64,000 nt of DNA from Sulfurovum sp. TSL6 (GTDB lineage: Bacteria; Campylobacterota; Campylobacteria; Campylobacterales; Sulfurovaceae). Below, in pieces: positions 43,092 to 52,351 of the stretch. The position numbers and the translations under genes were made by a program. Position 1 is the first letter of the stretch; the number at the start of each line of letters is the position of its first letter. The stretch covers positions 248,001-312,000 of the forward strand of contig NZ_BPFJ01000001.1 in assembly GCF_019972115.1 (NCBI RefSeq), in the 5' to 3' direction. The notes beneath the pieces were generated by a model. It was given only the letters and a program-made list of their open reading frames with translations. It was not told the origin of the DNA and did no database searches.

Positions 43092-43412
43092 TTAGTTTGA
43101 ACCACTCTCTTTGGGTGGTACTTGGCTGGCATCAAAGCCAATTGTTACTCCACTTTTCTTTACAAGTTCTCTTGCATCTTCAATATCTTCATCATCTTCA
43201 TCATCTTCAGGTCTAACACTGCTATGTATTACTATTTTGTCACCGTAATCTACGGCTTCAAAAAAGTGTGTCATACAAAACTGTTGATTCATAAGGCACT
43301 CTAGCACGCGTGCTTTATTATACATATCTTCTCTTGATTCGAATGTCATATTATTTTCAAATCCGCTCTTTTTAAAGCAGCTACACTCTTTTTCAATTTC
43401 TATGGTATACAT
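43092..43412 (-). CDS. Paralogous small protein MYT-family, copy 2
   Basis: This 106-residue protein begins MYTIEIEKECSCFKKSGF. It is related to the gene at 41990 through the first 60 residues, including a conserved Cys in NQQFCMTHFFEA. The C-terminal part differs: a Glu/Asp run (PEDDEDDEDIEDARELV) and a polar tail PPKESGSN. AAAGGAAATATA is the ribosome site. The function is unknown. The two paralogues sit on either side of hemerythrin copy 2. Confidence 0.55.
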   Translation of the reverse strand: MYTIEIEKECSCFKKSGFENNMTFESREDMYNKARVLECLMNQQFCMTHFFEAVDYGDKIVIHSSVRPEDDEDDEDIEDARELVKKSGVTIGFDASQVPPKESGSN

Positions 43413-43481
43413 TATATTTCCTTTTTTTATACTATTTATAAGAGGGTTATATCATTTAAAACTTAAGATGTAATAAAAGCG

Positions 43482-46364
43482 CTATGAGAGCTCTTTTATT
43501 ACTTTAAAATCGCCAGATTCATAAGAGTAGACCTTTTTAGCCTCTTTATCAATAATCACCGGACGGATCCACTCATTTAAAATAAACTCTTTTGCTATAG
43601 AGTTTTCCACTGCTTTTCCTACTTTTTCCAAAGGCGCTTCCATAAATGTTAGAAGTCTTACCGGTTCATGATATGCTTTACCTTCCAAATGGACTGATTG
43701 GGTAGGCAGACCGATCTTAAGATCACTGTAATTACCATTATAGACACCGATTTTTCCAACCACATTGTGATAGACTTTAGAACCTGCTCCATAAATGGCA
43801 TTATCTACAGTAGAAAAATAGTGTTCCATATTGATCCATTCTCCTACAATGAGTGGCCCGTCAAAGATACGGGTAAGGATATCAGCATTGTCATTATCTA
43901 CCTTCCAGTCATAAGAATGCATAAAAAACCTATTGTTCATCTTTACATGTTTTGTGGAGCTTCTAGGTCCTGCAAAGGCTCCCATATTACCTGCCAGTCC
44001 CCATTCAGGCCTAGGCTCAGACCAGTCCATAGATTTGATCATCACATCTTCTTGTGTATGCGTATAGGGAAGCGCTTCTATTCTTTCTTCTCTGGACATA
44101 AGAGATGCTTTGTTAAAGTCGTGCATGATTTGGAAAAATTGAGGCATCTCTTCGGCTGTCAGAATATCTGTATCATAGTATTTGATCTCATCTGTGGTAG
44201 TAATGTGCAACCCTGGTATGAATTTTGTACTATCAGGGATGACAATACCTTTTTCTTTTAATGCTTCACGTACCTCTTTGGTATTGGCTATCATACACAG
44301 TGCTCTTGTGTTTGGAAGGGAGATGTTTCCTCCACATGCGCCACAATCAAGTGCTGATTCAAATGGATTGTTATCCGAAATACTTCCGTGACCGATGATG
44401 GTGACAAACTGAGGGAAATTATCCACCTGACCGATCATTGTCAAGTAGTTATGCAGATATTTGACTTTCTCTTCAAGTGTGAAACCGACCATCGAAAGCT
44501 TATGCTTTTGGAAGGTATAGTCTTCTTCTGTGATCTTGTATTCATTTTTGAGTTTTTCTACTAGCTCGCTAGACAACTCTATAGGTAGTTCCTGACCTAA
44601 AACAAGGTGATTTCTGATGGCTTGGATCTCTTCTGTTGAATACTCTTTTGAACCGCTACGTGCCAATACTTCACTGATGATGTGTGTATGAAGTTTATTG
44701 ACATACATCTCGATCTCTTCAGATGAGAGTTTATCTAATGTATAGGTTGTTTTTGGTTTTTGAGGCTTTAGTTTTGAAAAAAGCCTTTGTGTTCTTCTTG
44801 GTGAAAATGTTTTTCCAAAAAGATTGATACCGAAGATCCAGCCGATCGCCTCAACCATAATATAGGGTGTATATGGGTTGTTTTTGAGATCGCTTAGGAC
44901 TTTTTTAGTCGTTTTATTCATCCCTTTTTTGGAACTATAGTCTTCATACAACTCTTTTGGTATTTCAAATACTATATTTTCCGATTTTACAATTGCCGGC
45001 GATAAAAAGAGTTCATGTGATTTATCAAACTCGACAAATGCGATCGGAAGACCTAAAAACCCACCGGCACCATAGGTTTCGTATGGACCGCTACTTTCAA
45101 TCTGTCTCCTTATCACTTCAGATCTTACATCCAAACAGAATGTAGCAGAAGCTACTGCTTTTTCATTTTCTTCTTCTTGTACACTGGTAAACTCATCGAC
45201 ATAAGAACGTATATAGCTGTCCTCAAGTGACTTAAGCCAGATATATCCTTCTTCTTCTCTTAGTGTCTCCATGATCTTTGCAAGTTCAGTAAGCGGTATT
45301 TCTGTGTTACCCAGATGATCACTTGCAAGGTGCACTTGCTTTGCATCCAGTTGAAGTACATACTGAGTATAGCTTTCTAAGATATCATCATAGTTCTGCT
45401 GATCTTCCATTGCATCGATGAATTTCCCAGGCAAGTTACCTTTATGTTTAAGTATTTTGAGTAAAACATAAGCGCAATTGTCTTGAATATAACTTCTTAA
45501 TTCTTTATAGTTATTGATCTTTCTGTTTTTTAAATACTTGAGTTCATAGTAAAATCTGATAGCTAAATAATCCATCAGGGAAGAAGGGTTCTGTTGTTGC
45601 GAATAATAGTTTGGATCTTCGGAACGATATTTGATAAATCCTGCCCAACCATGAAGTTTTAGTATGTGCTTAAGAAGGTTTCTCTCTATATCCTCATCTG
45701 TAACCTGTAGTTGTTCAAGTGCCTCTTTTACAAAGGTTTCAGAATCATGTGGATAGGCAAAGTTCTCATAGAGTTTAAATGTTTCAAACATTCCAAGATC
45801 TCTATTCGACATGGTAAGTGTCGTCTGTTCTTCATCTAAAAAACGTGAAACAAATTCGATCACTTCTTTTTCGATCATCTCTTTGTCATCTCTGTCAAAA
45901 AGGATGTCATTGATCTCATAAAGTGTCATGTGTTTTGTAAGTTTTTTGCGCCATTTCTCTTTATTATGATAGAAGAACTTTTCATCTAGGTATGTCAAAA
46001 GATCTTCATCGATCTCATGCTCTGTAATCGATGCAGAACTTCTGAAACTGTTCCATTTTGGATTGACTTCCAAGAGACATTTTTCAGCCAGATCGTAATA
46101 TTCTGCCAGGCCGTCGATCTCGAGAATTTCTTGCAGGTTCGACTTGAGAATGGCAGGATCGATTTTTCCTTCTTCATAGAGATTCAGATAATATGATGAT
46201 TCCATATACACTCTACCGCCGAAGATACTTTGGGCTTTATCAAGTCCCTCTTTAAAGTTAAGATGCTCAAACCCTTTAAGCGGATTATGATGAATGAATG
46301 AACCGATAGGCCAATAGTGCGGTACGGTATTTTTAACGGCATTTAGTTTTTCTAATATACTCAT
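43482..46364 (-). CDS. dabA: DabA, carbonic-anhydrase-like subunit of inorganic carbon transporter (DUF2309)
   Basis: This 960-residue peripheral protein works with DabB in energy-coupled uptake of inorganic carbon. DabA has a beta-carbonic-anhydrase-like zinc site, and the four expected ligand or catalytic residues are present: C410 and D412 in FCLDVRSE, H659 in IGHGS, and C674 in ALDCGACGG. The 15-residue His-Cys spacing matches that known for the Halothiobacillus DabA. Proteins of this length correspond to the longer DabA type. It is the last of three minus-strand genes and overlaps the gene before it by ATGA. Confidence 0.93.
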   Translation of the reverse strand: MSILEKLNAVKNTVPHYWPIGSFIHHNPLKGFEHLNFKEGLDKAQSIFGGRVYMESSYYLNLYEEGKIDPAILKSNLQEILEIDGLAEYYDLAEKCLLEVNPKWNSFRSSASITEHEIDEDLLTYLDEKFFYHNKEKWRKKLTKHMTLYEINDILFDRDDKEMIEKEVIEFVSRFLDEEQTTLTMSNRDLGMFETFKLYENFAYPHDSETFVKEALEQLQVTDEDIERNLLKHILKLHGWAGFIKYRSEDPNYYSQQQNPSSLMDYLAIRFYYELKYLKNRKINNYKELRSYIQDNCAYVLLKILKHKGNLPGKFIDAMEDQQNYDDILESYTQYVLQLDAKQVHLASDHLGNTEIPLTELAKIMETLREEEGYIWLKSLEDSYIRSYVDEFTSVQEEENEKAVASATFCLDVRSEVIRRQIESSGPYETYGAGGFLGLPIAFVEFDKSHELFLSPAIVKSENIVFEIPKELYEDYSSKKGMNKTTKKVLSDLKNNPYTPYIMVEAIGWIFGINLFGKTFSPRRTQRLFSKLKPQKPKTTYTLDKLSSEEIEMYVNKLHTHIISEVLARSGSKEYSTEEIQAIRNHLVLGQELPIELSSELVEKLKNEYKITEEDYTFQKHKLSMVGFTLEEKVKYLHNYLTMIGQVDNFPQFVTIIGHGSISDNNPFESALDCGACGGNISLPNTRALCMIANTKEVREALKEKGIVIPDSTKFIPGLHITTTDEIKYYDTDILTAEEMPQFFQIMHDFNKASLMSREERIEALPYTHTQEDVMIKSMDWSEPRPEWGLAGNMGAFAGPRSSTKHVKMNNRFFMHSYDWKVDNDNADILTRIFDGPLIVGEWINMEHYFSTVDNAIYGAGSKVYHNVVGKIGVYNGNYSDLKIGLPTQSVHLEGKAYHEPVRLLTFMEAPLEKVGKAVENSIAKEFILNEWIRPVIIDKEAKKVYSYESGDFKVIKELS

Positions 46365-47095
46365 GCGATAGTCCCTTTAAATCCAATAATACTTAAACCA
46401 AGTAGTGCGATAATAATAACAAAATGCATGATCTTCTCTTTGGATGTCAGATCAACATAGTGTAGATTGCTATTGGGAGTCCCAAATACAGTCTTTGGCA
46501 TCACTCTCATAGCTACCATAAAGTTACCAAAAAACAGTACTACTACCACGATATACCATAGGAGTGTTGTTTCCTCTTTTATCATACTGCTAAGTAAAAA
46601 GAGTGCATTAGGAAATGGTGGATAGAGTGCCAGTGTGATCAAATAGACTGTTAAAAAACCACCTACATATGGAGTGGCCAAGGTTGTACCACTGATTCCA
46701 TGATAATTGGCACTTCCATAGTATTTCTCATAATGTTTTGCTATGGAATAAATACCAGAGAGTGTGATCAATAGAGACAGACTGTAAAGTAGACCTTGCT
46801 CCCGTATAAACAACATGAAAAATGGTGCATTGATAAAGAGTAAATAGTAACCAAACTTATAAAAATTAGTTGTCTTGGTTACCTTATAGACAGAAAATAT
46901 CGCACTAAGTAATGAAATGATCACTAACAGACTAGAGTATTGACTATCTACAAATGAAGAGAGAACAATGGCACAAAACACTAAGAAACTGCTTATCAAA
47001 AAGATTTTCTCATTGTTTAGTTTTTTATTCTTTTCTAAAATGAGATAATAAGGTACTCCTGCAGCTAATATCAATAAAATTATACTCATTAACAT
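46361..47095 (-). CDS. Membrane protein between dabB and dabA
   Basis: This protein of about 244 residues has seven or eight predicted membrane helices. I prefer ATG 47095, with AAGAAGG seven bases upstream; a TTG at 47101 overlaps the dabB stop. The sequence around GISGTTLATPYVGGFLTVYLITLALYP has the Gly/Pro/Tyr character of proton-channel subunits of the NuoM/NuoN/Mrp family, but I cannot place it in a named family. Its position and overlaps with dabB and dabA point to a third DAB subunit or assembly factor. Confidence 0.65.
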   Translation of the reverse strand: MLMSIILLILAAGVPYYLILEKNKKLNNEKIFLISSFLVFCAIVLSSFVDSQYSSLLVIISLLSAIFSVYKVTKTTNFYKFGYYLLFINAPFFMLFIREQGLLYSLSLLITLSGIYSIAKHYEKYYGSANYHGISGTTLATPYVGGFLTVYLITLALYPPFPNALFLLSSMIKEETTLLWYIVVVVLFFGNFMVAMRVMPKTVFGTPNSNLHYVDLTSKEKIMHFVIIIALLGLSIIGFKGTIA

Positions 47096-47097
47096 AC

Positions 47098-48711
47098 TCA
47101 ACCCTTCTTGAAAATTTTAATATATTTGATAAAGAAGTCAGAGACGTAAGCCTCTTTTGCCAACAGTTTATAAAATAGCCATTGTGTTTTCTTTGGCATC
47201 TTATTTTTTGGTATACCCACAAAGTGTTGCTTATACATAAATAGCCATCCTATGATCATAATTGCACCCAATGCAACCATGGACATGATCATAGTTACAT
47301 TGAGAGTTGCTGCACCATAGAAAAGTAGGGCATGCTCACCATAGATAAAATGTTCTAATGCCAAACCAATAAACTCATATGTAAACAGGATAATAATAAA
47401 TGAACTTACAAGCGCCAAGATCACTTTGATCGAGTCTGACCTTGAAACCTTAAAGAAGGACAAGAAGAGCTGGGTTCCGGTAAGCCAACCGAATGCCAAG
47501 ATCACAATTGCTGCGTTAAACTCAAAGAACTCTTCACTCAGCACCATTTTGACACCGATGAATATAAGAATCGGCAGAATAGTGAAAAGTGCAATAAGAT
47601 TAAACGTTTTGTTACTTTTATGCTCTGTTTTTTCTTCCCAGAACAACTTGTAAGAGAGACGTTGTGGAATGTTAGGGTCATGTCTCGCATAGCGTATAAG
47701 TCCCCCTGACTCCAAGAAGAGTGTTGCCTTAAAGACACCATGTACCATAAGGTGATAGATAGCAAGGCTGAATGCACCAAGACCCACTTCCATGATCATA
47801 TAGCCCATTTGACCCGCTGTTGAGTAACCAAGAGAACGTTTGATATCAGGTACTACGAGCATCAATACTGATGCAAAAATGGCAGTAAAGAGTCCTATGA
47901 CAAATGCAATATTCAGTACGGCAGGTGTCAGTAGAAGCAAGAAGGCCAATTTATTGAGCAAGATACCGCCTACATTGACCACTCCTGCATGCATTAAAGC
48001 TGATACTGGTGTAGGAGCTTCGGATGTATAAGGCAGCCAGATATGAAATGGTACGATTGCAGATTTCATCATGGCAGCCAATAAGAAAAGTAACCCGATC
48101 ACAAAAATAGTAGGGTTATCGGTGGGGTTTTTAGACATCTCCAGCCATGTTTGGCTCAGATGCCCTAAGTCAACACTGCCAAACGTTTGATAGGTTAATA
48201 TCACTGCAAGTATAAACAATAAGTCAGCCCCTTTATGTATCAGCATGGTCCAACTACCATTTTTTACCGCACTTTTTGAGGCAACATTAAATGATACCAA
48301 TAAGTACAGACTGACACTCATAAGTTGCCAGGCAAGCGCAAGAATCACAAGATTATTACTCATTACTAGCATATAGATAGCTGAGAAAATAAAATTTAAA
48401 AGAATAAAAAACCTTTTGTACCCTGGTTCATCCCACATATATTTTGTAGCATATTTACGGATCACAAGACCTAAAATAGCAACATAGGGTACAAGTATGG
48501 CAGAGAGCTCATTGAAAACAAATAAACCCCCAAGTCCATGTATAGATTCATCGGTAGTGATAACATAATAGGTTCCGTATAGCCCTAGCAACGCAATCAT
48601 ACTTGATAACATGATACTCACTTTGGGAATATGTTCCTTTTTACTAACAAAAATGAGTATAAATGCTATAACCAGTGGTATGCCTGGGATAAGCAATATA
48701 ATTTTTTCCAC
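47098..48711 (-). CDS. dabB: DabB, NuoL/MrpA-like proton-channel subunit of inorganic carbon transporter
   Basis: This 537-residue integral membrane protein has about 14 helices. It starts at GTG 48711 with AGGAG six bases upstream. It has proton-pump antiporter motifs: MKSAIVPFHIWLPYTSEAPTPVSALMHAGVVN near 220 (in NuoL, the Lys and His lines of the channel), then DIKRSLGYSTAGQMGYMI. DabB supplies the cation or proton gradient coupling for DabA. It is first in the three-gene operon. A promoter should lie in the first part of the 48712-49426 gap, on the minus strand. Confidence 0.9.
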   Translation of the reverse strand: MEKIILLIPGIPLVIAFILIFVSKKEHIPKVSIMLSSMIALLGLYGTYYVITTDESIHGLGGLFVFNELSAILVPYVAILGLVIRKYATKYMWDEPGYKRFFILLNFIFSAIYMLVMSNNLVILALAWQLMSVSLYLLVSFNVASKSAVKNGSWTMLIHKGADLLFILAVILTYQTFGSVDLGHLSQTWLEMSKNPTDNPTIFVIGLLFLLAAMMKSAIVPFHIWLPYTSEAPTPVSALMHAGVVNVGGILLNKLAFLLLLTPAVLNIAFVIGLFTAIFASVLMLVVPDIKRSLGYSTAGQMGYMIMEVGLGAFSLAIYHLMVHGVFKATLFLESGGLIRYARHDPNIPQRLSYKLFWEEKTEHKSNKTFNLIALFTILPILIFIGVKMVLSEEFFEFNAAIVILAFGWLTGTQLFLSFFKVSRSDSIKVILALVSSFIIILFTYEFIGLALEHFIYGEHALLFYGAATLNVTMIMSMVALGAIMIIGWLFMYKQHFVGIPKNKMPKKTQWLFYKLLAKEAYVSDFFIKYIKIFKKG

Positions 48712-49349
48712 TAAAAACTCCTGTAATTTACTAAATTATTTCGTAAAAAAATTCTATTTACTGGGTTTAGAATTCACTATTCTATATAGCTATAATACTG
48801 AATCAAAATAAATTTGAACAACGAAGATTTTCAAAACCATCTTCTAAAACCTTAGCCATTATAGATAATTTTTTTAAAATATAGTCTATATTAAAAACAA
48901 AGTTGTACTAAAATGTAAATTTAACAGTGCATTGTTACTATTTCACAATTTGATACTACTATTACTTATATTCCAATTGCTGTACCCCTTATCATACATC
49001 AACTTTTTAGTATCAGAGATACCAATAATCAATAAAGCCAATAAAGAGAAGTAAACACATAAAGATGCTGTTCATTTTTTACACTATATAATGTAATAGA
49101 GAAAATTGCCTTAAAGAAGACATGTTCAAAAATACTTATTAAAATCATCTATTATTGTGTTATAATTTCAAATTACTTATAGTTATATTATGCATATTTT
49201 GTATAAATTATAAGAAAAGTCAAAGGTTTTTACAGTAAACTCCCATTTGAAAACATATAAATGTAGTTGATAAAGAATTTGTCATAAATATTACCAATAA
49301 GTGATATAAAGGTTTATTTGTGTAAAGTTTATTTGAAGCTACATTTGTA

Positions 49350-49391
49350 ATCTATTGATTATGATGAATATAATTGTTCTAATCAATAGAT
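49350..49391 (+). promoter_or_regulatory. Perfect 12-base inverted repeat before second oxidoreductase operon
   Basis: ATCTATTGATTA at 49350-49361 and TAATCAATAGAT at 49380-49391 pair perfectly across an 18-base spacer that contains TATAAT. It lies about 35 bases before the first start codon. It could be a regulator site spanning the promoter, or an RNA hairpin. The rest of the 48712-49426 gap is AT-rich with no gene. Confidence 0.6.
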
Positions 49392-49426
49392 ATATGTTTA
49401 AATCATCATGGAGTAAAGGAGTTAAA

Positions 49427-49651
49427 ATGTATTATGTAGCAAAAGTCGATGCAGACAAATGTGCTGAATATAAATGTAACACGTGTACACTATATTGTCC
49501 AGAAGCAAATACGCTTATGTTTGATAAAGAGGGGAACACATCTTGGGTAGATGAAGATAGATGTAAAGGGTGTGCACTTTGTGTATACGTTTGTTCTGAT
49601 ATGCTAGATCGTAATTGTATTACGATGGAAATGGCTGGTCACGAAGAGTAA
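49427..49651 (+). CDS. porD: Ferredoxin-like delta subunit of 2-oxoacid oxidoreductase, copy 2
   Basis: This 74-residue protein is identical in amino-acid sequence to the product at 31902, with two 4Fe-4S motifs, the first of CX4CX2CX3C type. The start at 49427 has AAAGGAG upstream; a frame open to 49355 would cross the inverted repeat. Here the gene comes first, so the order is delta-E-alpha-beta-gamma, against E-alpha-beta-gamma-delta in the other operon. It carries electrons for the complex. Confidence 0.88.
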   Translation: MYYVAKVDADKCAEYKCNTCTLYCPEANTLMFDKEGNTSWVDEDRCKGCALCVYVCSDMLDRNCITMEMAGHEE

Positions 49652-49694
49652 GTCTAGAGTCTAGATTTAATTTAAAATTTTATTAGGAGAAGTT

Positions 49695-50264
49695 ATGGCA
49701 AACCAAGGTCCTGCGTATTATTCACCGTATCCTGCGGCTACGTATGAAGGTGTGATCACACCACCAGAAGGTAAAGCACTTTTATTGGAAAGTGTGGTTG
49801 ATGAAGAAACTGCAATGAGAGAAGTTGCAAAAGTGATGTTGACAAGTGAAAATGCAACTATTTTCCCTGGTCCACAAGTATTATATGGTTTCAATGAAGA
49901 AGCTAAGAGAAAAGCTACACTTATCAAAGAGATGTCAGAAGTTCTTAATGCTAAAATGATCCCAATGTATGATTATAGACCAAAGTATCCAAAAATTGAT
50001 GCTGAAATTGAGATCAATCCAAATCATCCAAACTTAACAATTTGGCATAACAATATTAAAGCAGCGATCTTCATTGGTGTACATTGTCACTATGCAAACG
50101 TTGCATTAAAGATTGTAAGAGCAGAGACAGATTGTTATACGATCGCGATCTGTGGTTTGTCAGGGCATGAAGATGCAATGGCTACATTAAGAGACCAGCA
50201 CTCTTCAGAGCTTGAGAAATTTATCAAAATAGCTAAAGAAGTAAAAGCTGAGTTGGGAAAATAG
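49695..50264 (+). CDS. 2-oxoacid:ferredoxin oxidoreductase, fifth (E) subunit, copy 2
   Basis: This 189-residue E subunit (CO dehydrogenase beta-subunit-like family) shares TIFPGPQVL, DYRPKYPKID, EINPNHPNLTI and GVHCHYANV with copy 1, but lacks the C-terminal extension of copy 1. The Cys and His in GVHCHY could be functional. TTAGGAGAAGTT is the ribosome site. It is the second gene of the operon. Confidence 0.8.
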   Translation: MANQGPAYYSPYPAATYEGVITPPEGKALLLESVVDEETAMREVAKVMLTSENATIFPGPQVLYGFNEEAKRKATLIKEMSEVLNAKMIPMYDYRPKYPKIDAEIEINPNHPNLTIWHNNIKAAIFIGVHCHYANVALKIVRAETDCYTIAICGLSGHEDAMATLRDQHSSELEKFIKIAKEVKAELGK

Positions 50265-50277
50265 GTAGGAGATTATA

Positions 50278-51480
50278 ATGAGTAAAATAACTGATATGAC
50301 AGCAACACACAACTGGTCTGGACAGAAATTAGTTTCAACAGACCACCTTCTTTTCGAAGCTCCTAGAGAAAAACACTTTATGACTGGTTCTGAAGTTTTA
50401 AAAGAAGCAGTAAAAAGATGTACAGTAGATGCATCTGTATCGTACCCTATTACACCACAATCTGAAGCAGCACACCTGATCGGTGAGCTTTGGGCAGAAG
50501 GTTATGTAGGTACATATTTCCGTGGTGAGAATGAATTTGGTGTAATGTCTGAAGTTGCTGGTTGTGCAATGGCTGGTGCTAGAACAATTACGACTACTTC
50601 AGGTCCAGGTACACTTAGAGCGATGGAAAACTTTGCTCAATGGTCTGGTACAAGAATTCCATGTCAACTTATCCTAATGGCTCGTGGTATTAACTCGCCA
50701 CTTACTATTCAGCCAGACAACTTAGAAGTAAGTTACTTACTAGAAACTGGTTGTATGATCTGGTACGCTGAAAATGTTCAAGAGCTATTTGACATGTCAA
50801 TTGCTGCATTTACAGTGGCTGAAAAGCCAGATGTACACGTGCCGATCATTACTGCAGTTGATGGTTTCTTTGTATCTCATACTCGTGAAGCAGTAATGCT
50901 TCCAGCTGATGATATTGCACTTCATCCATATGATCCATATAAAGCTCCACTACCGGCGATTGATTCTGAAACACCTCCAGGGCGTTTCTTAAGAGATCCA
51001 TTCGTTATGAAGTCTAACTATATTTCTTATGCGGCACATGCTTCATGGCAGTTTGAAATCAGATCTGCAATAGAAAGATCTAGACCATATGCAGAACACT
51101 ACTTAAACGGTTTAGTACACGTTACGGGTTCTGAAGATGCTGAGATCGCATTTGTTACTTGTGGTACTGCTTCGAATCAAGCAAAAGAAGCTGAGCGTGA
51201 ATTAAATAAACTGGGAATCAAATCTAAAGTTGTTAAACTAAGAACTATCAGACCTTTCCCAGAAGCTGAACTTCTTGAAGCACTAGAAGGTGTAAAACAT
51301 GTATTTGTACCTGAGTTCAACGTTGTTGGTTGGCTAGAAAAAGAAGTAAAAACTGCACTTTATAAAAAATGTGATGCTGATGTTGTTGGCGGACCAAGAG
51401 TTGCTGGTGGTATGAGTATGCCTGCTGAAGCAATCATTAAAGAAGTTATGGAAAAAATCAACCCTGGAAAAGGAGCATAA
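50278..51480 (+). CDS. porA: 2-oxoacid:ferredoxin oxidoreductase alpha subunit, copy 2
   Basis: This 400-residue alpha chain has SYPITPQSEAAH near 57, ENEFGVMSEVAGCAMAGART, TTSGPGTLRAMEN and VVKLRTIRPFPEAE. Compared with copy 1 it differs strongly in the loops that follow the substrate motif, for example LETGCMIWYAENVQE against MHCGAVMLHAENQQD. That suggests a different 2-oxoacid. GGTAGGAGATTATA precedes the ATG. Confidence 0.85.
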   Translation: MSKITDMTATHNWSGQKLVSTDHLLFEAPREKHFMTGSEVLKEAVKRCTVDASVSYPITPQSEAAHLIGELWAEGYVGTYFRGENEFGVMSEVAGCAMAGARTITTTSGPGTLRAMENFAQWSGTRIPCQLILMARGINSPLTIQPDNLEVSYLLETGCMIWYAENVQELFDMSIAAFTVAEKPDVHVPIITAVDGFFVSHTREAVMLPADDIALHPYDPYKAPLPAIDSETPPGRFLRDPFVMKSNYISYAAHASWQFEIRSAIERSRPYAEHYLNGLVHVTGSEDAEIAFVTCGTASNQAKEAERELNKLGIKSKVVKLRTIRPFPEAELLEALEGVKHVFVPEFNVVGWLEKEVKTALYKKCDADVVGGPRVAGGMSMPAEAIIKEVMEKINPGKGA

Positions 51481-51481
51481 C

Positions 51482-52351
51482 ATGGCAATTGATATATATA
51501 AAATCAACCCAGAATTTAGAGACATTATGCCTAAAGAGATCATTGAACTCGAAGAAAACGCTACATGGGCTCAAAATCAGGAAAAACCTCGTGGTATTAA
51601 AGAACTTCCAGATACAAAAGAGTTACTTGAAGAGCACTCTTTATGTGCTGGTTGTCCAGAAGCTGCTGCATTAAGATATGTGCTTTCTGCACTACCTAAA
51701 CCTGAAGAGACTATTATTGTCAACTCAACAGGTTGTACATCTTTAATGTTCCCACACATCGCACTTCATACAGTGCACTCACTTTTTGGTAACCAAAATG
51801 CTGTTGCATCTGGTATCAAAAGAGTTTTAGACTGGAGATTTCCAGATACTGAAAAAGATGTGGTTGTTCTAGCTGGTGATGGTGCGACTGTTGATATCGG
51901 TCTTGACTATACACTACAGTCTTTCTTTAGACAAGAGAACATCACAACAATCTGTTTTGATAACGAAGTTTATGCAAATACAGGTGGACAAGAGTCTGGT
52001 GCTACGGCAAAAGGTCAAGTATTTAAAATGGCTCCAACTGGTAAAAAGTTTGATAAAGTACCTATGTGGGAACTTGCTACAACTTCTGGTTGTCACTACG
52101 TTACGAACATGACAGCTTCTGCACCAAAAGCAGTTGCAAAAGCAGTGAGAGAAGCGATCTTAGTTGCAAGAGAGATCGGACCGACATTCCTTAACATTTA
52201 TACACCTTGTATTCTTGAGATTGGACTAAGTGCCAACGAAGGACTTGGGGAAATGAAAGATCAAGATAAAGATAGATTTGCATCTTACAAACATGTTTCA
52301 CCAGAAGCAGAAGAATTCTTGAAAAAATGTAAAGCAGAGGGGCGTTTATAA
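51482..52351 (+). CDS. porB: 2-oxoacid:ferredoxin oxidoreductase beta subunit (TPP-binding), copy 2
   Basis: This 289-residue TPP subunit has Fe-S cysteines in LCAGCPEAAALR near 55, NSTGCTSLMF near 85 and IYTPCILEIG near 240. The TPP motif is GDGATVDIGLDYT then DNEVYANTGGQESG. The third residue of the CXXC block is followed by Pro here and by Trp in copy 1. It starts one base after alpha, and its last base is the first base of the gamma start codon. Confidence 0.87.
   Translation: MAIDIYKINPEFRDIMPKEIIELEENATWAQNQEKPRGIKELPDTKELLEEHSLCAGCPEAAALRYVLSALPKPEETIIVNSTGCTSLMFPHIALHTVHSLFGNQNAVASGIKRVLDWRFPDTEKDVVVLAGDGATVDIGLDYTLQSFFRQENITTICFDNEVYANTGGQESGATAKGQVFKMAPTGKKFDKVPMWELATTSGCHYVTNMTASAPKAVAKAVREAILVAREIGPTFLNIYTPCILEIGLSANEGLGEMKDQDKDRFASYKHVSPEAEEFLKKCKAEGRL

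Noticed and set aside
43698-44261. Plus-strand open frame of 187 codons opposite dabA
   Set aside because: It lies entirely opposite a strongly conserved region of dabA and has no family-like motif.
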